Shown here in pieces: positions 46,985 to 59,880 of a DNA stretch of 64,000 bases. Location: assembly GCA_009760855.2 (NCBI GenBank), contig WPIO01000008.1, positions 821,501 to 885,500 on the forward strand. Direction: 5' to 3'. A program made the translations under genes and the position numbers. The stretch comes from Cristatella mucedo (taxonomy: Eukaryota > Bryozoa > Phylactolaemata > Cristatellidae). The notes under the pieces are model-generated. The model saw only the letters and a list, made by a program, of their open reading frames with translations. It made no database searches and was not told the origin of the DNA. Position 1 is the first letter of the stretch, and every line of letters starts with the position of its first letter.

Positions 46985-48240
46985 CCATGCGTAAAACTAT
47001 GACGACCTACTTAAGACTGTGGATTTGGGTAGGAAATCTCTGCTTGTTTTGCTAGATTTTTCGGCAGCTTTTGGTACTATCGATCCCCAAGTCCTTCACG
47101 AGTGCCTTGCATCTTGCCTGGGCATCACTGGCACTGCAGTGCGATGGTTCAGGTCCTATCTCAGCGGGACCTCCAGAGTATTGATGTAATTGTGATTGGA
47201 CAAGAATCGTCCGAGGAACCACTGCAGTATGGGCACCCTCAGGGCTCCGTGCTTGGTCTCATTCTTTTCACGGTTTATACTCTCCCTCTTGCCGATGTGA
47301 CCGCCAAGCACAACCGAGGCTTTCTCTTCCAAGCAGACGACACTCAGTTGTACCTTTGCCTTGATCCCTCCCAGCCCTCAAGCACCTCGAATTCTCTCAA
47401 CTCCCTGGCAGCATGTATTAATGCCATCTGCACATGGATGGTAGCAAACTTTCTTAAATTGAAAGATCGTAAAACCAACCTACTAGTTATGGGCAAACCA
47501 AGTGTGATTCAAAAATTGAGAGAATCTTAACGCTCACAAATTTATAATCTTAATGCTCAAAAATGGCTCTGCCCCAGCATATCTCCCGTTGAATCTGCAC
47601 GAAATCTAGTTGTCCTGTTCCAAAGTGACCTTCCATTAGACGACCACACCAGGTCCACGATCAAGTCTGCCTACTTTCAGCTACATAACATTGCTAAAAT
47701 TCGGGTTTGTTTAGACAGGGATACCACATCTAAATTGGTTCCTGCATTTGTGACATCCCATCTCTACTTCTATAACTCTCTGGTTGCTGGTCAACCGGCC
47801 TGTGCAACCAGGTGATTTCAGCTGGTGCAAAACTCGGCAGTTAGGCTTGTTTGTCGTGAGCATCACAGTTGCCATATCATACAACTTCTCGCAGAAGACC
47901 TGCACGGCTCCCAGTCAATCAACCCATCGACTTTAAGGTTCTGTCACTCACTTGTAGGTCCCTTCATTCTTTGGCTCCAGCCTACCTATCATATATGCTC
48001 CCCCACTTGGCTACGCGTAGTAGCACCTGCTTGTCGGAATCTAATCGACCTATACCTCGTACGAACCTCAAATCCTTTGGAGACCGTGCCTTTAGTTCGT
48101 ATGCTGCCAAGGCCTGAAACTCACTTCCGACTTGCGGTACGACATCTCCCGACTTGACCACATTTAAAAATGAACTAAAAACGCATCTACTTATCACAGC
48201 ATTTAGTGGGTCCGTGTGATTCGTAATTTATGTGCTTACG
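46985..48240 (+). mobile_element. LINE family 1, RT to near 3' end, decayed
   Basis: Pieces in several frames: LLVLLDFSAAFGTID, HPQGSVLGLILFTVYTLPL, FQADDTQLYLCLDPS (Tyr of the YADD box replaced by Gln), NLLVMGKPSVIQKLRES, then the C-terminal block to TAFSGSV. The 3' tail is missing. Confidence 0.85.
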
Positions 48241-48384
48241 CCTTAATCGTTTTCAAAATCCACTTGCGGTCGATCGATGAATGCAGACGATTCAACCTTA
48301 ACTGTCGGTCACCATTCCGCCTCGCGATGGCCAGCAGGCGGTGAATAGGCATGTATGCATGCATGTATGTATGTATGTATTTCC

Positions 48385-48665
48385 CTCTGTAACTACACAA
48401 AGTCACACAAACTAGCTACCCAGAAGAGTTTCCTATAGCGCACGCAAGAGCCTGGGCGGTTTTCGGTTCGCATTCGCTTGCCAATAGACTTCATCTCATG
48501 CAACAAAGGGAAGGAATAATTGAGAATAATCAATTATTGTGAGAGTGACTCTGAGAGGAATAATTGAGTCATGAGGGCAGCTGAGGTAGTGACTAGCATG
48601 AAAATATCAGCTCAGGGCGGCTGGACAGGATGTGCCACAGTCGGCAGCAGCAGAGTAGATTAACA
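48385..48665 (-). mobile_element. LINE family 2 3' tail
   Basis: Same family end as 3267-3545, preceded on the plus strand by (GTAT)n at about 48352-48382. Confidence 0.7.
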
Positions 48666-49128
48666 CTCCGTGCGTTCGGGAAAACTGCCATCGACGTAGC
48701 CGTCCATTCACGCAGGCAGTGAGCAATAACTAGTTTTAGGAAACTCGCGAGCGACCTCTACGCGTGCGAAAGTCAAGAAAGCGAATGCCAAACTCGGCAC
48801 ACAGACAAGAAACGTGAGACGACCGATAGGCCGACCGGCGGCTGGTCGAGCGCACTGAACGAACGCGGGCAGGCACGCCGTGCGCAAGAAATCCCGAGGC
48901 CACAATACTCAGCTGCGCCATCGCGTGAGGGGCGCGAGCTTCACAGCACGTTCGAAGCATTGCAAGAATGGGCGGCAGCCACACTACGCACGTACCGAGA
49001 GAGTCCATCGCGCGGTCAGCTGCGTCTCAGGGCGCGCCAAAATTTCTTACTTGTTACCTCCTGAAATAGAGAGCCTCTTACTTCCGACTGCTGTAGCAGC
49101 TCGCGTGGATAGCCGACTTGGCAGAGCC

Positions 49129-49205
49129 TGTAATAATAATAATAATAATACAGTTGTTATAAGCCCCGAAAACTCAATCTCTTTCTGGGTGTAGTCTCCA
49201 AATGA
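49129..49205 (-). mobile_element. LINE family 1 3' tail scrap
   Basis: (AAT)n followed by GAAAACTCAATCTCTTTCTGG, a decayed minus-strand tail. Confidence 0.5.
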
Positions 49206-49354
49206 GAACTTAATCGAGCTAACTTCGGGATATACGGCATCCGCCTGCCTGCCAGCCATCAGCAACAGGCCAGCAGCTTGCGACCTACCTTTCGGTGGCG
49301 AACACGTGAAAGCGCTGAGCGAAAATCCTATGTAACTGCTTTTACATTTTTTAG

Positions 49355-49715
49355 AAGTGATCTTAAAGCGGCCGCATCGGTGGGATGCGCTGCGCGTAAT
49401 TTCGCGATGCACCCCTCCATTCAGATTAGGGCGCGTTCTCGTGCACTTGCGGCGGCGGCGAAATTTAGAGCAAACCGGTTACACACATCTCGAATGACCA
49501 TTCCCCCATCTAAGCTCGAAGTCAACCGCCATATCCCTAACGAGCCGTACTCGGAGTCAACGCGGACGAAGCTTTTTCTGAATCCAAACGTGCAAGATCA
49601 GAATGCAGCAGCGGCCGAGGCACTGGCCACTGCTGCATTCTGGGCGCCGCTTCCTCGCGTACAGCGAGTGGACAGACCTGTGCGCATACCTGCGTCTAAG
49701 ACTACTCGTAAATAA
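49355..49715 (+). CDS. Possible terminal exon of an unidentified gene
   Basis: A textbook acceptor (TGCTTTTACATTTTTTAG) is followed by 120 open codons ending in TAA that overlaps an AATAAA signal. Residues include HPSIQIRARSRALAAAAKFR, RMTIPPSKLEVNRHIPNEPY, SESTRTKLFLNPNVQDQN and a basic end. Composition looks like real protein, with an internal ATG at 49408. No family recognised and no upstream exon found; a retroposed copy is possible. Confidence 0.4.
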
Positions 49716-50371
49716 AGTAGGCCGAGTTTCCGAGTGGTTGTCAATCTCTTAGCGGCAGAGGATTTTCCTGTCTACGTTAGCCGTAACGATAGTACAGATA
49801 GTAGCCGTAACGATAGTGGGTCTTCCGTCGGTCCCGCTTCTGTCCTTGTTGAATTCGCGTCGAATAAACGCCACGATTGTATGCTACAATTGTCCATTGT
49901 ATTCCGTCTTGCCCCTCTACGTAGAAATCGTCTTACCCCTCCTAGATGGAATACCTGGCTCCGCCTTTGGTAATACCATATTTTACCATAAGCCCCCTCG
50001 TGTATAAGCCCACTAATTTGTTAACCAATTTTGGGGGGGGGGAATAATTTTATTCAATAACTGAATGAACTGAACAATATAAACTGATAATAAACACTCA
50101 TGTCGCTGTCACTATCCTCTACATACGGAATTGTGACGATACCCTCTCCATCTTCCTCGTTCATATTACAGGTTTGAAATGGGTGAAAACTTGGCTTTTA
50201 TCATTGTCGTCGCCACTCTCTTAATAAAATGCGTCATCTTCCGTTCCATCCATTGAATTTGAAATGTCAAAAATTCATTCAAATACCGGAAATGCATTCA
50301 AATCAAGTACGTTGCTTAGCCCAATTTTAAAGCAAAAAAGTGACCTCCTATGTATAAGAGAAAAAAATCCT

Positions 50372-50540
50372 AGCTGATTAAACAGCCTCTTTTTGCATAG
50401 CGACAGAAGAGCATTTACGGCTATCAACACCGCTTGCAGTGGCAATACAGAATCGCCCACCACAGGAATCGAACCCACGACCTCGGTACCGAGGTCGTGA
50501 AAGCCACCGCCTTACCTAGTGTGCCATCACGGCTCATCAT
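50372..50540 (-). mobile_element. SINE2, near complete
   Basis: Minus-strand copy with end AGCCTCTTTTTGCATAGC (plus strand), box B GGAATCGAACCC and box A region GCCTTACCTAGTGTGCCATC. Confidence 0.8.
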
Positions 50541-50739
50541 AAAGCCCACTCTCCGTTATCTGACCTTTAATTTCGGAGTGAAAAAGGGGGCTTATTAACT
50601 GTAAAATATGGTAGTTTTTATTGGTCATTTGCATAGTACCCTACGAGAATTAAATCTTCATTCGTGTCCTTTAAAACAATGCCAGAAAATCAATAATCAA
50701 GGTAAAAATACATCTCTGTTTTAACTCCAAGAAGTCACA

Positions 50740-52760
50740 TTAAAGTGAGTGTTGTGCTGCAGAGTTTTCTGTAGCGTACTAGTAGCGCTGCGTTGGAATT
50801 GTGGAAGTGAGTCCTTGCAGTCTAGGACCTCCCAAGCAATAGTGACAGGGACGGCATCGAGAATGCAAAATCAAACCAGTGTCATGCTTAGCCAGCATGG
50901 AAAAGCAAACATGAATATACTCAAGGCCACCGATTAGTGTGACCTGGATAGTAGCTGGCACAGAATCACGCCCTGCTCTTCACCCAGAATTTAGTACGGA
51001 AAGTGGCATGCACTAAATCCTGCAAAGCTGAGCACGCAAAGTATATAGGAACAAAAAACGCGAGTTCATACTCTGGGAATGGAAAGCTGACCGGAACAAA
51101 TGCAAGGTCAGCTAAGAAAATTATGTGCACAAGGTCATTGCAGGTAGTGACCGTAGGTGAAACTGAGTTCCAGACTTTCCCTACGTATAAGCTGAATGGT
51201 CGATCACCAAAGCATTTCAATAATATGCGAGAGACTACGAGGTGGCCACATACGCAATGGCGGCTGGTGCAAGAGCAAACTCGAAGAGCAAGGAGGTCGG
51301 ATAGGCGCTCAGGTGCAAGCAAATGAAGTTAGCAGTAATCTAGATATAGACAGCATCTTGAAATCGATTCGATGCTTTATAGCTCAGAGCCAGCGAAGCT
51401 CAGACAGAAGTGGCCCAATGTGGGGGCTACATTGTTGTCAGTAGACGAGCCGCTGAGTTTTGCACCAGTTGCTGGCGACTAAGTGCCCCTGAATAGAAAA
51501 AAAATTGCAACAATCTAGACGCGACACCACAGACGCACGAACTTGTTTAGCCGTCGCACTCCTATTTAAGCAGGGCAAGATTTCGGCAGTGTTTCTGAGC
51601 TGAAAATAGGCTGACGTGAAAGCATGGGAAATATGCTCGTCTAAAGACTAGTCGTTTTGGAATAGCACGACTAAACGCAGGCAGGCGTCACGGGTACGAT
51701 AACAGATGGGCTAATCTTGAGGGTGATGTCTTCCAAATTTCAGATACACTTGATTCATCCATTAATATTAGTTTGGTCTTATCATTATTGAGTTACATGA
51801 CATTAGTGTCCATCCAAACGCAATTGCCTCCATGGGTCGAATTGTCTTCAAGGGAATTGAATCGGGAGAGAAGGTAGGTTTGGAAGGGTCAACGGACAGG
51901 TGGAGCTCGGTGTCATCGGCAGTGACATAGAAAATAAGATTGATGTTGGGCGATGACATCGGCCACGCGAGGGAGAGCTTAAATGGTGAAAAGAAGGGGC
52001 CAAATCTGGAGCTCTGAGGTACTTCACACTGTAAGGATTCTCAAAATAAGTGCGGTGACTTCTTGGCTATCTAACACCCGCTCCCGCCAGCGGCGGCGCA
52101 GCCGCCTAGCTGCCCTAGCTTACCAGTACCAGGCCGGGTGCCCCGACGCTAGCGAATCGGAACTCAGCATTCCTGGTCGTTGGCACGAGCCGAGACGCTA
52201 GCGAATCGGAGTGCGGCGTTCCTATTGGAATGCAGACGGGAGGTTCGTTCAATTGATCAACGTCTGCATAACAAAGAAAAAATAAACGTTGGTCTAAGTG
52301 AGGAGTACTGGTTCTAAAACGGCGTTTGCTACTGAGCAAGACACATACTCGCGAGGCAATCGACAGCTACTCACATCCACATGCTGCTATCTCTCACCAA
52401 GGTAGGCCTAGTTCAGTTTGGCACTGTGCGTGCTACTGGTGCATAGGCGTGCGGAGACTTGCTTCAAAAGGATCGGGGGTAGTCAAAATGTGTAAAGCTA
52501 CCAATAGGTCAACGAGTACCAGCAGAGAGGTCCTATCCCTATCAGAATTATTGAGACGACATTGTAAACATGAAGTAGGGCAGTCTCTCCGAGGAATAAA
52601 CAGCTCTAAATCCGATCGGAACCTGCTAGGAAGGCCCGATGGGTTGATGCAATCGTTTAGTAGCTGGGTCGCCACCCACTCTAGTGTCCTGGATAATGAT
52701 GGAATAAAGGAAACGGTACGAAAGTTCCTTGTAATGCTCATGATCTAGCGTAGGCTTTTA
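50740..52760 (-). mobile_element. LINE, minus strand, highly decayed
   Basis: C-terminal piece at 50966-51322 (KCFGDRPFSLYVGKVWNSVS), a catalytic box region FYVTADDTELHLSVDPS at 51768-51959 (Tyr replaced by Thr), and an upstream RT piece at 52433-52741 (DRDRTSLLVLVDLLVALHIL). Related to family 1 but more diverged. Confidence 0.75.
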
Positions 52761-53105
52761 AACGAGTGGCCTTACAATTGCCGTTCCAGATGGGCAGTGA
52801 CTTCACCAAATAGCCGAGGGCGTAATTGCAATCCCTGTTGAGGCGGACAACAGCAGGTCTACAGCACCTCTTAGGGATTCCGCGCAGGGCCTAGACGACT
52901 GGGCGGTCTTTTAAAGAGCGCCCTAGGAAAATTTAGTAACGAATTCAATGGAGACGGGCGTATAGAGAGAAAAAGACCGCGAAGTGGCGAATGGAGTGGG
53001 GCTGCAGTCTGGCAGGGACGGCAGGGACGCCCAAGTGGATCGAGTCGCTAGTCCGCTCTATCTTGCCGGCGAAGAATTTGAAGAGAAACAACGATCCATC
53101 GAAAA

Positions 53106-53146
53106 GCGAGTCGCGGCTGCAGTGACGCAGTGCAGCCGCGACTCGC
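53106..53146. repeat. Perfect 16-bp hairpin
   Basis: Arms 53106-53121 and 53131-53146 (GCGAGTCGCGGCTGCA and its complement) around a 9-base loop, in GC-rich DNA. Confidence 0.9.
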
Positions 53147-53849
53147 CCGAATCGTGTGCGTGCATGGCGCTAAGGATGGGCCGGCCAGAGGAAGATTCCG
53201 GAATAAATTCAGACGCGCGGCAAAGCGGCATGCGCGCGAAACTATTGCACCACGTGCCACTCAATCGTTCGCCTTGAGTTGGCGCCGCTGAAGCTGCGCA
53301 CGCGCGGCCCCACGCGGCCTCGCGTGCGACCAGCTGGCTGCTCCCCCCCCCCGCAGTGACTGCCCTGACGAGCCACGGCTTCGCTCTCGACTTCGGAGCC
53401 CGTCATTCGGACGCCACGATGACACTTCAGGTGGCGTCCACTAAAGCGAGCGAGTACATTTTCTTTTCGCGCGCGCAGCGGATTGCGCAGCTCCGAGTCC
53501 GAGTGAAGTGGACTTCTTTTAGAGTCGTGCAAAATCCACGACAGCACGCATACAGCGAGCCCAGGCAGCCCAAGAAACACGCGGCAAATAATAAAAGCGT
53601 AAATCCTTAACTGAAATCCTGCACAGGTTGCATAATGCAAACTACGGAGCAACGACGACTTTAATTACACTTTCCCTAGACATCTTTGCGGAGCCGAGCG
53701 AAGTGACTGTGCAGCGGTCTTGACACTTTCTTGACGAACTGATTTGCGGCTCTCGGTCTGCCAGCAAATCCCCTATTTGCTTACGACTAAGTGGGCTTCT
53801 CGCGTTCTTTCTTGAGCTCTCGCTCTTCCTTTCGTGCTTTTCTTCCACG

Positions 53850-54036
<187 letters not shown>

Positions 54037-54338
54037 ACCCTCCCTCTATTAATCTCCCCATCTCTCCCGCAGTCTCCCTCTTGCTATCGTCTCCCCTTCC
54101 TCTCACTTTTTCTTTCTGACTTTCTCTCTTTCTCGCTCAGTTGCATTTTTATCGCGGAAGCCGACACTTCATAGCAGGTGCCGACGCTTTGATGCTGTAA
54201 ATGTTTCGTACAGTTCACGCATCGTGGTCTCGATACGAATGGCTAGCGATTCGATTAGAGCCGCGGGCACGTTTATGAATGGGTTTTATTGTTTTTATAG
54301 AGGACATTGGAATTTGGGAGCCTTTGATGCAGCTTACT

Positions 54339-55156
54339 GTAGAATTAATGGGGGAAAGAAGTGGCGGCGAGCTCACGTGGTTTGAGGCGCGCGCCATCCG
54401 CTGCCGAGACGGAGCCGCGGGGAGCGCACACGAGTGCGGCACTTGCGGCTCTGCGGTAATTTCTTCGCTTTACAGCCATTTCTGCGACCAAAATTGGATA
54501 GCAATTAAATTCAGAAATGAATTCGCCTGAAAAATGGAGACTTTGCGGCCTGGGCGTTTTCCCTTTTCTTTTTAGGCCGCTGAAGAGAAAGTCGCAAGCC
54601 TGACGGACTCGCCGCTGCCGCCGCCGCTCCTCACAGCAGCCGCTTTCGCCGTATATCGGAGACCGAGCGACGAGGACGAGGCGAAAAAGCTCGCGGTAAT
54701 GCAGGCGTCAGCCGTTTTCACCGGATCGTTTCCGTGCACGCGACGCGAGCTGGCAACTGCACGCTCGCGAGGTCCATGGACGCCCACGCGTGGAATCTCG
54801 CGCCGCCGCCTTCTGTGCAGGTGGCGGCCAATGGTGTTGGCGTGGCAACATGCTATTGCAGCATGGCTGACGGGCACGCTTTCTTCGCGGGGCTGCCGGA
54901 TGCGGTAGAACGACCGTTGAATGCGGCACGTCATCCGTCGACGACGACGACTCTGCCCATCGCGACTGAGCGGGCGCGACACCTCGTGGCCGCTGACGAC
55001 GACGTTCGCCCATTGAGCGCTGAGCGAGTGGTGCGAGACGAGCCCTACGAGCCCCACGTGTCGTCCACCACTTCCTGTTCAAAGATCCCGGCCATTTTTT
55101 TCCACAAGTGGCTCGCGGCAACTCGCGTCGACCGTGCGCTTTCGATGCCGGTTTGA
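54339..55156 (+). CDS. Possible three-exon gene, unidentified
   Basis: Three candidate exons, all joining in phase 0: about 54339-54455 (acceptor CTTACTGTAG; reads SGGELTWFEARAIRCRDG, ends CGTCGSA; donor GCG|GTAATT), 54576-54695 (acceptor CTTTTCTTTTTAG; AAEEKVASLTDSPLPPPLLT, AAAFAVYRRPSDEDEAKKLA; donor GCG|GTAATG) and 54821-55156 (acceptor CTTCTGTGCAG; VAANGVGVATCYCSMADG ... to TGA). The middle exon is exactly 40 codons. No family recognised; donors are weak and the region is CpG-rich, so this is tentative. Confidence 0.3.
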
Positions 55157-55424
55157 GCGCGCGCGCGCGCGCGGCGTCCAAGCGTTCGAGCGTGGCGATC
55201 GTCAAAATGGCGCAGCCAAGAAATCGTGCACTGGGGCAGCTCTCAGGCGATCGCCGCGATTCTAGCCCTTGCCTTAGTGGGTCTGACTAGGGCACCTAGA
55301 GCAACCGTAGCGGGCGGACTAGCCAAGAAGAATTGGGTAGGGGAACACATTAGTTGACCGGTAGCGGAGCGAGGCGTCGGTTTGACAGCGAGATCCGCTC
55401 AGGTTTGAATGGAGCTTGGTTGGA

Positions 55425-55591
<167 letters not shown>

Positions 55592-55597
55592 GGGCGA

Positions 55598-55835
<238 letters not shown>

Positions 55836-56185
55836 TTAGCCGGAGGAAGGCGGGAAGGCGCACGAGGGAAAGAGGCGAACGCACGAGTTCGGCGCTTGCG
55901 CCGCTCGGCGCTCGCGAGGCCGATGCTGAGAAAGATTACTGGCCGCCTAGTCGCGCCCGCATCGCCTTGCTCGCATTCAGAGGAAGCGATACGTGAAGAG
56001 AGCGCGGCCAGCGAGCCTTGGGCGAGCGATTCGCAGTATTTCGGGCGATCGGGCAGCCTCGCACCCGTAGCGCGGCTGGCGGAGGGAGGACCGAAGCTCG
56101 TGCGACAACCGGCTTTTGGACAGAATGTCTGAGGAAGGGTAACCGCCAAATAAAAGTGTCCTCTAAAGCAAAGCGACGCGGGCGA

Positions 56186-56535
56186 TGTGCGAGAGTCGCT
56201 GTGCGAGAGTCGCTGTGCGAGAGTCGCTGTGCGAGAGTCGCTGTGCGAGAGTCGCTGTGCGAGTCTCTGTGCGAGAGTCTCTGTGCGAGAGTCGCCGTGC
56301 GAGAGTCGCCGTGCGAGAGTCGCCGTGCGAGAGTCGCCGTGCGAGAGTCGCCGTGCGAGAGTCGCCGTGCGAGAGTCGCCGTGCGAGAGTCGCCGTGCGA
56401 GAGTCGCCGTGCGAGAGTCGCCGTGCGAGAGTCGCCGTGCGAGAGTCGCCGTGCGAGAGTCGCCGTGCGAGAGTCGCCGTGCGAGAGTCGCCGTGCGAGA
56501 GTCGCCGTGCGAGAGTCGCCGTGCGAGAGTCGCTG
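56186..56535. repeat. 14-bp minisatellite
   Basis: About 25 copies of GTGCGAGAGTCGCC (T in place of the first of the two final C in the first copies). Because 14 is not a multiple of three, three units make a 42-bp, 14-codon period and long frames open on both strands. Confidence 0.95.
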
Positions 56536-56821
56536 TACTCCTCGGCTGGCTCTGGAAGCCAGTGACTCTCCGTCGTCGTAGAATAGGCTTCACATTTGCT
56601 GCGGATGCCGACTTGTCTCAAGATATGCGCGCGTGCTCATTGTTTCTGTAGCGTTAGTTCCGACTGCGTGTCGGCATACGTCGGCCTGTATTGATACGGC
56701 GCCTCCTAAACTCGCTGCTATCACCACCACGAGGACTGCGTTTGCGGCCTAGTTCTGCCTGGACGGGAAGCAGCCACGTCCCGTCAGCGATAGCGTGAAG
56801 AAATTCTGGCCTTTAATGCGG

Positions 56822-57185
56822 CGATAATAATAAATAATAATAATAATGCACTTGATAAAGCACCGTCAGAGAACTCAATAATCTCTTTCTAGGCTCTTTA
56901 CATTTGCTGCAAAGGGAAATGCAACTGAATCGTGAGTAATATCATGCTTGATAAACAACATGAATAACATGATTACGGGTGACATGCACAGGGTCAGCAT
57001 GCAAATGTGGTTAGTGGCAGCATGCACAGTGTCAGCATGCATAAGCACATCAAGGACGAATCGCAGGGACCCACTAAATGCTGTCCTAAATAGGTGTATT
57101 TTTAAGTTCTTTTTAAATGTGGTCAAGTCAGGGGATGTTGTGACCCCAGTCAGGAGTGAGTCCTAGGCTTTGGGAGCAAAGTGAG
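56822..57185 (-). mobile_element. LINE family 1 3' end
   Basis: (AAT)n and family tail on the left, then minus-strand TTFKKNLKIHLFRTAFSGS and the WNSLP-like segment near 57165. Confidence 0.8.
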
Positions 57186-57595
57186 CCGCTACCGCACGTG
57201 TCAGTTCAAACTTGATCCTCGATCGCCGCTTTGAAATCCGAATCTTATTGTCATATTATTTCCCCCCATGCGTTGCAATCGAGTTCCCTACAATGACGCC
57301 AGCGGCCAGCACGAATGAGGTCGGACTCCGCGCGTCACGTTTTCCACTCGCTTTTCACCGCTGCTGCTTAGACGCCGTGCCTTCTATCTGCATCGTCCTC
57401 ATCAAAGAACCCAGCTGTCAATTCACATCGAAGGACCCGGCGGCCTTAAGCTGATATCAAGGGGTCAGCACCCAAATCAAACGACCAATCCCCGAAATAA
57501 AATAAATCGACCAATCCCCGAGCGAGCCGCACGTGCGGCTCGTGCCCGTACCGTGCTGTAAACAACCACTCTGGAAGCAGGTATCTACGAATGTA

Positions 57596-57743
57596 GGACA
57601 TTTCCCTCCCCCCCCCCGGCATTCCCCCCAGGTAGGCCATTCCACCTATGTTGATGAATGTATAACTAAGAATACAGTACATTTGATCACATATATATAT
57701 ATATATATATATATTTGCATATATATATATATATATATATATT

Positions 57744-57783
<40 letters not shown>

Positions 57784-58047
57784 CAAATGGCGTTCATGCT
57801 TTATTGAAATTAAACCAACTCAGTATTATTGGACGTGTTGGTTATTCCGTATGACATTTTCACAGGTCGGCCTTGCACTACACAGTCCATTTGAGTAGTC
57901 GAATCACAAAAACTGTACTTTGATGTTTTGCTCAATGAACTACTGATAGGCCAATCAGATCAATCACATAAACCCTAAACCCCAAATCATAAACAGGGGG
58001 AAATGTCTTACCCCAGGAGAGAAATGTCGGGGGGGGGGGAAATGTCC
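57596..58047. repeat. Inverted repeat enclosing a (TA)n foldback
   Basis: Left arm 57596-57623 (GGACATTTCCC, C-run, GGCATT) and right arm 58023-58047 (AATGTC, G-run, AAATGTCC) are inverted copies. Inside, CATTTGATCA (57680-57689) and TGATCAAATG (57780-57789) flank a (TA)n core with TTTGCA and TTTGTA interruptions. It could be a small DNA transposon remnant. Confidence 0.65.
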
Positions 58048-58366
58048 GTCCCGGTATCTACAGCGCTGAAACTATCACTATGCTTAATATAGCATCTATA
58101 GCTTTGTTAGTGAGTCGTCCACCGACGCGGTATTTATGGTCCTCATACCAGGGCACACACAGCCTTGTTGGTGAGTATCGTGTCCATTAGGAGAGAGGAG
58201 ATGATTTCCTAGTTTGCATACATAGCTGCAACATGCAATTTCATAGTTAAAACCGAAAATTAAAGTGCTGAACTTAAATGGGTTCTTTCAAAGCTCGGCC
58301 ATGGCACCCTGCGGCAGTCCTCCGCACGAACTGTCATCGGGATGGGAAGCGAGACCTACTTGACCT

Positions 58367-58670
58367 ACTTGCGACCGAGCTACAACCGAGCCTCCTGGCT
58401 CCAACACCACGCACTTTACTCTCATAAACCAGGCCGGCCATGCCCAGTTTACGCACCCAAGACGGCTGCCGGCGTCGATGCATCTATAGGCCTTTTCCTC
58501 TTTCTCGCCTCTGCACTCCTCCGGCAGCTCTTATATTCCATGCATGCACTGTGTTTGCACAGTCGAGCCATTGTTCGCTCCAAACAGCCACACGGCGGCT
58601 GTTTGTGGTCGCTGGACACCCCAGCAGATGCCGCCATTGCTCGCAGACATCCGGGTCATGTTTCCTCGTG
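58367..58670 (+). repeat. Unclassified dispersed repeat R, copy 2
   Basis: Second copy of the repeat at 1735-2010. Contains CTCTTATATTCCATGCATGC and CCAGCAGATGCCGCCATTGC, and is followed by a short (CT)n. Confidence 0.6.
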
Positions 58671-59224
58671 CAGCTTTCTCTCTCTCTCTCTCTCTCTGCA
58701 CCGATGGACGCAGCCAGCCCTGCTGTGAAGCCATTCACCGGCCAATGGTCGAGAGAATTACGGTAGTTCATTAACGCAGCCGACAAGCAGAGCGTGGATC
58801 GTGTCCAAATACGGACAAAGAACAAGCAACCGACGTTTCCAATGTATAGTAGTCCTAAATGATTACTATTGGCTGAGCAAGCCATCGTGCATACTAATCT
58901 TAATACTACTGGCTCCTCTTCCTGCTCGCGCTCAGATCAGCCACGATCAGCCGTAGCAGGTGTTTGTGGCCTTGGCAGGGGTCTATTGGCCCCTAGGCGC
59001 GGCCAATCAGCTGTCGTCTGCAGCTCCGAAAATAGCCGGTCTCCTCTTGAGTCAGTCAGTAATGCACTGTAGGTCAAGGTTAAATCTTCCGGCACAGTGG
59101 CTGTCGAGCAGATTCAGCCAACATGCACTACAACCCGCTTTGCTGTCTCCAAAGTGACGGCCGGAGCTTCTGCATGGACCAGCTAAGTTGCCATATTGAA
59201 AAGCTACGAAATTGAATGTCGCAA

Positions 59225-59480
59225 AAAATTCAGGAAATGACGCAATGCCCGTCGGTAGGGAGTTCCTGGCATAATTAACTAATTGAGATAGGAGGAAATA
59301 AAAGAGCGGATGGACCTAAGCGCTAGCCAGTGCGACAGAATCTTGGAGTCGATGCGCTCCTTGAAAGGCAGCCAGTGCTGACTGGCGTGAGCAGCGGGAA
59401 AAATACGGGCAGGTACGGGCGCTTCGACAAGGTTGCCAAGGTTGCCAAGATTTGCACCCTCTGTAAGCGCGTTGTTATTG
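59225..59480 (-). mobile_element. Decayed LINE C-terminal fragment
   Basis: Matches in order the family 1 C-terminal region in antisense (GTAGGGAGTTCCTGGC, GGCAGCCAGTGCTGAC, TTTGCACCCTCTGTAAGCGC), with much decay. Confidence 0.5.
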
Positions 59481-59757
59481 CGCGAAAAAAGCGAAAAGAC
59501 ATTCGCTGTGCATTCGCGAGAGAAGTGGTACCTGCGAGAGTTGGTTACTGACTTGGCCGGTGAAACTGTAACGGCAAAAGGCGGGGGGGGGCGGGGCGGG
59601 GCGGAGCACGGAATGCCGACGGAAGGCGGGCAAATGCCGACGTCTGGAGGGCGGACGCATCCAGCTAGCTGCGCTTAATGTCCCTAACGCACAATTTCTC
59701 ACGGGCTCCGGGACTCTGCAGGCGGACGATCTTTAAACTGATCTCAAACGCTGTCGA

Positions 59758-59880
59758 TGAGGAGAGAGAGGAGAGTGAGAGAGGGGAGAGAGAGGAGAGA
59801 GAGAGAGGGGAGAGAAAGGTGAGAACGAGCGGAGAGAGAGAGCAGCGGAGGGAGGGGAGAGAGGGGGAGAGAGGGGATAG
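59758..59880. repeat. GA-rich imperfect microsatellite
   Basis: GAGAGAGGGGAGA-type blocks. The Glu/Arg and Ser/Leu frames are artefacts. Confidence 0.9.

Noticed and set aside
56186-56535. CRISPR-like regular repeats
   Set aside because: Units are contiguous with no unique spacers, and the context is a eukaryotic genome.
57966-57990. Telomere-like AAACCCTAAACCCC
   Set aside because: Only two irregular units, so no evidence of an interstitial telomere.
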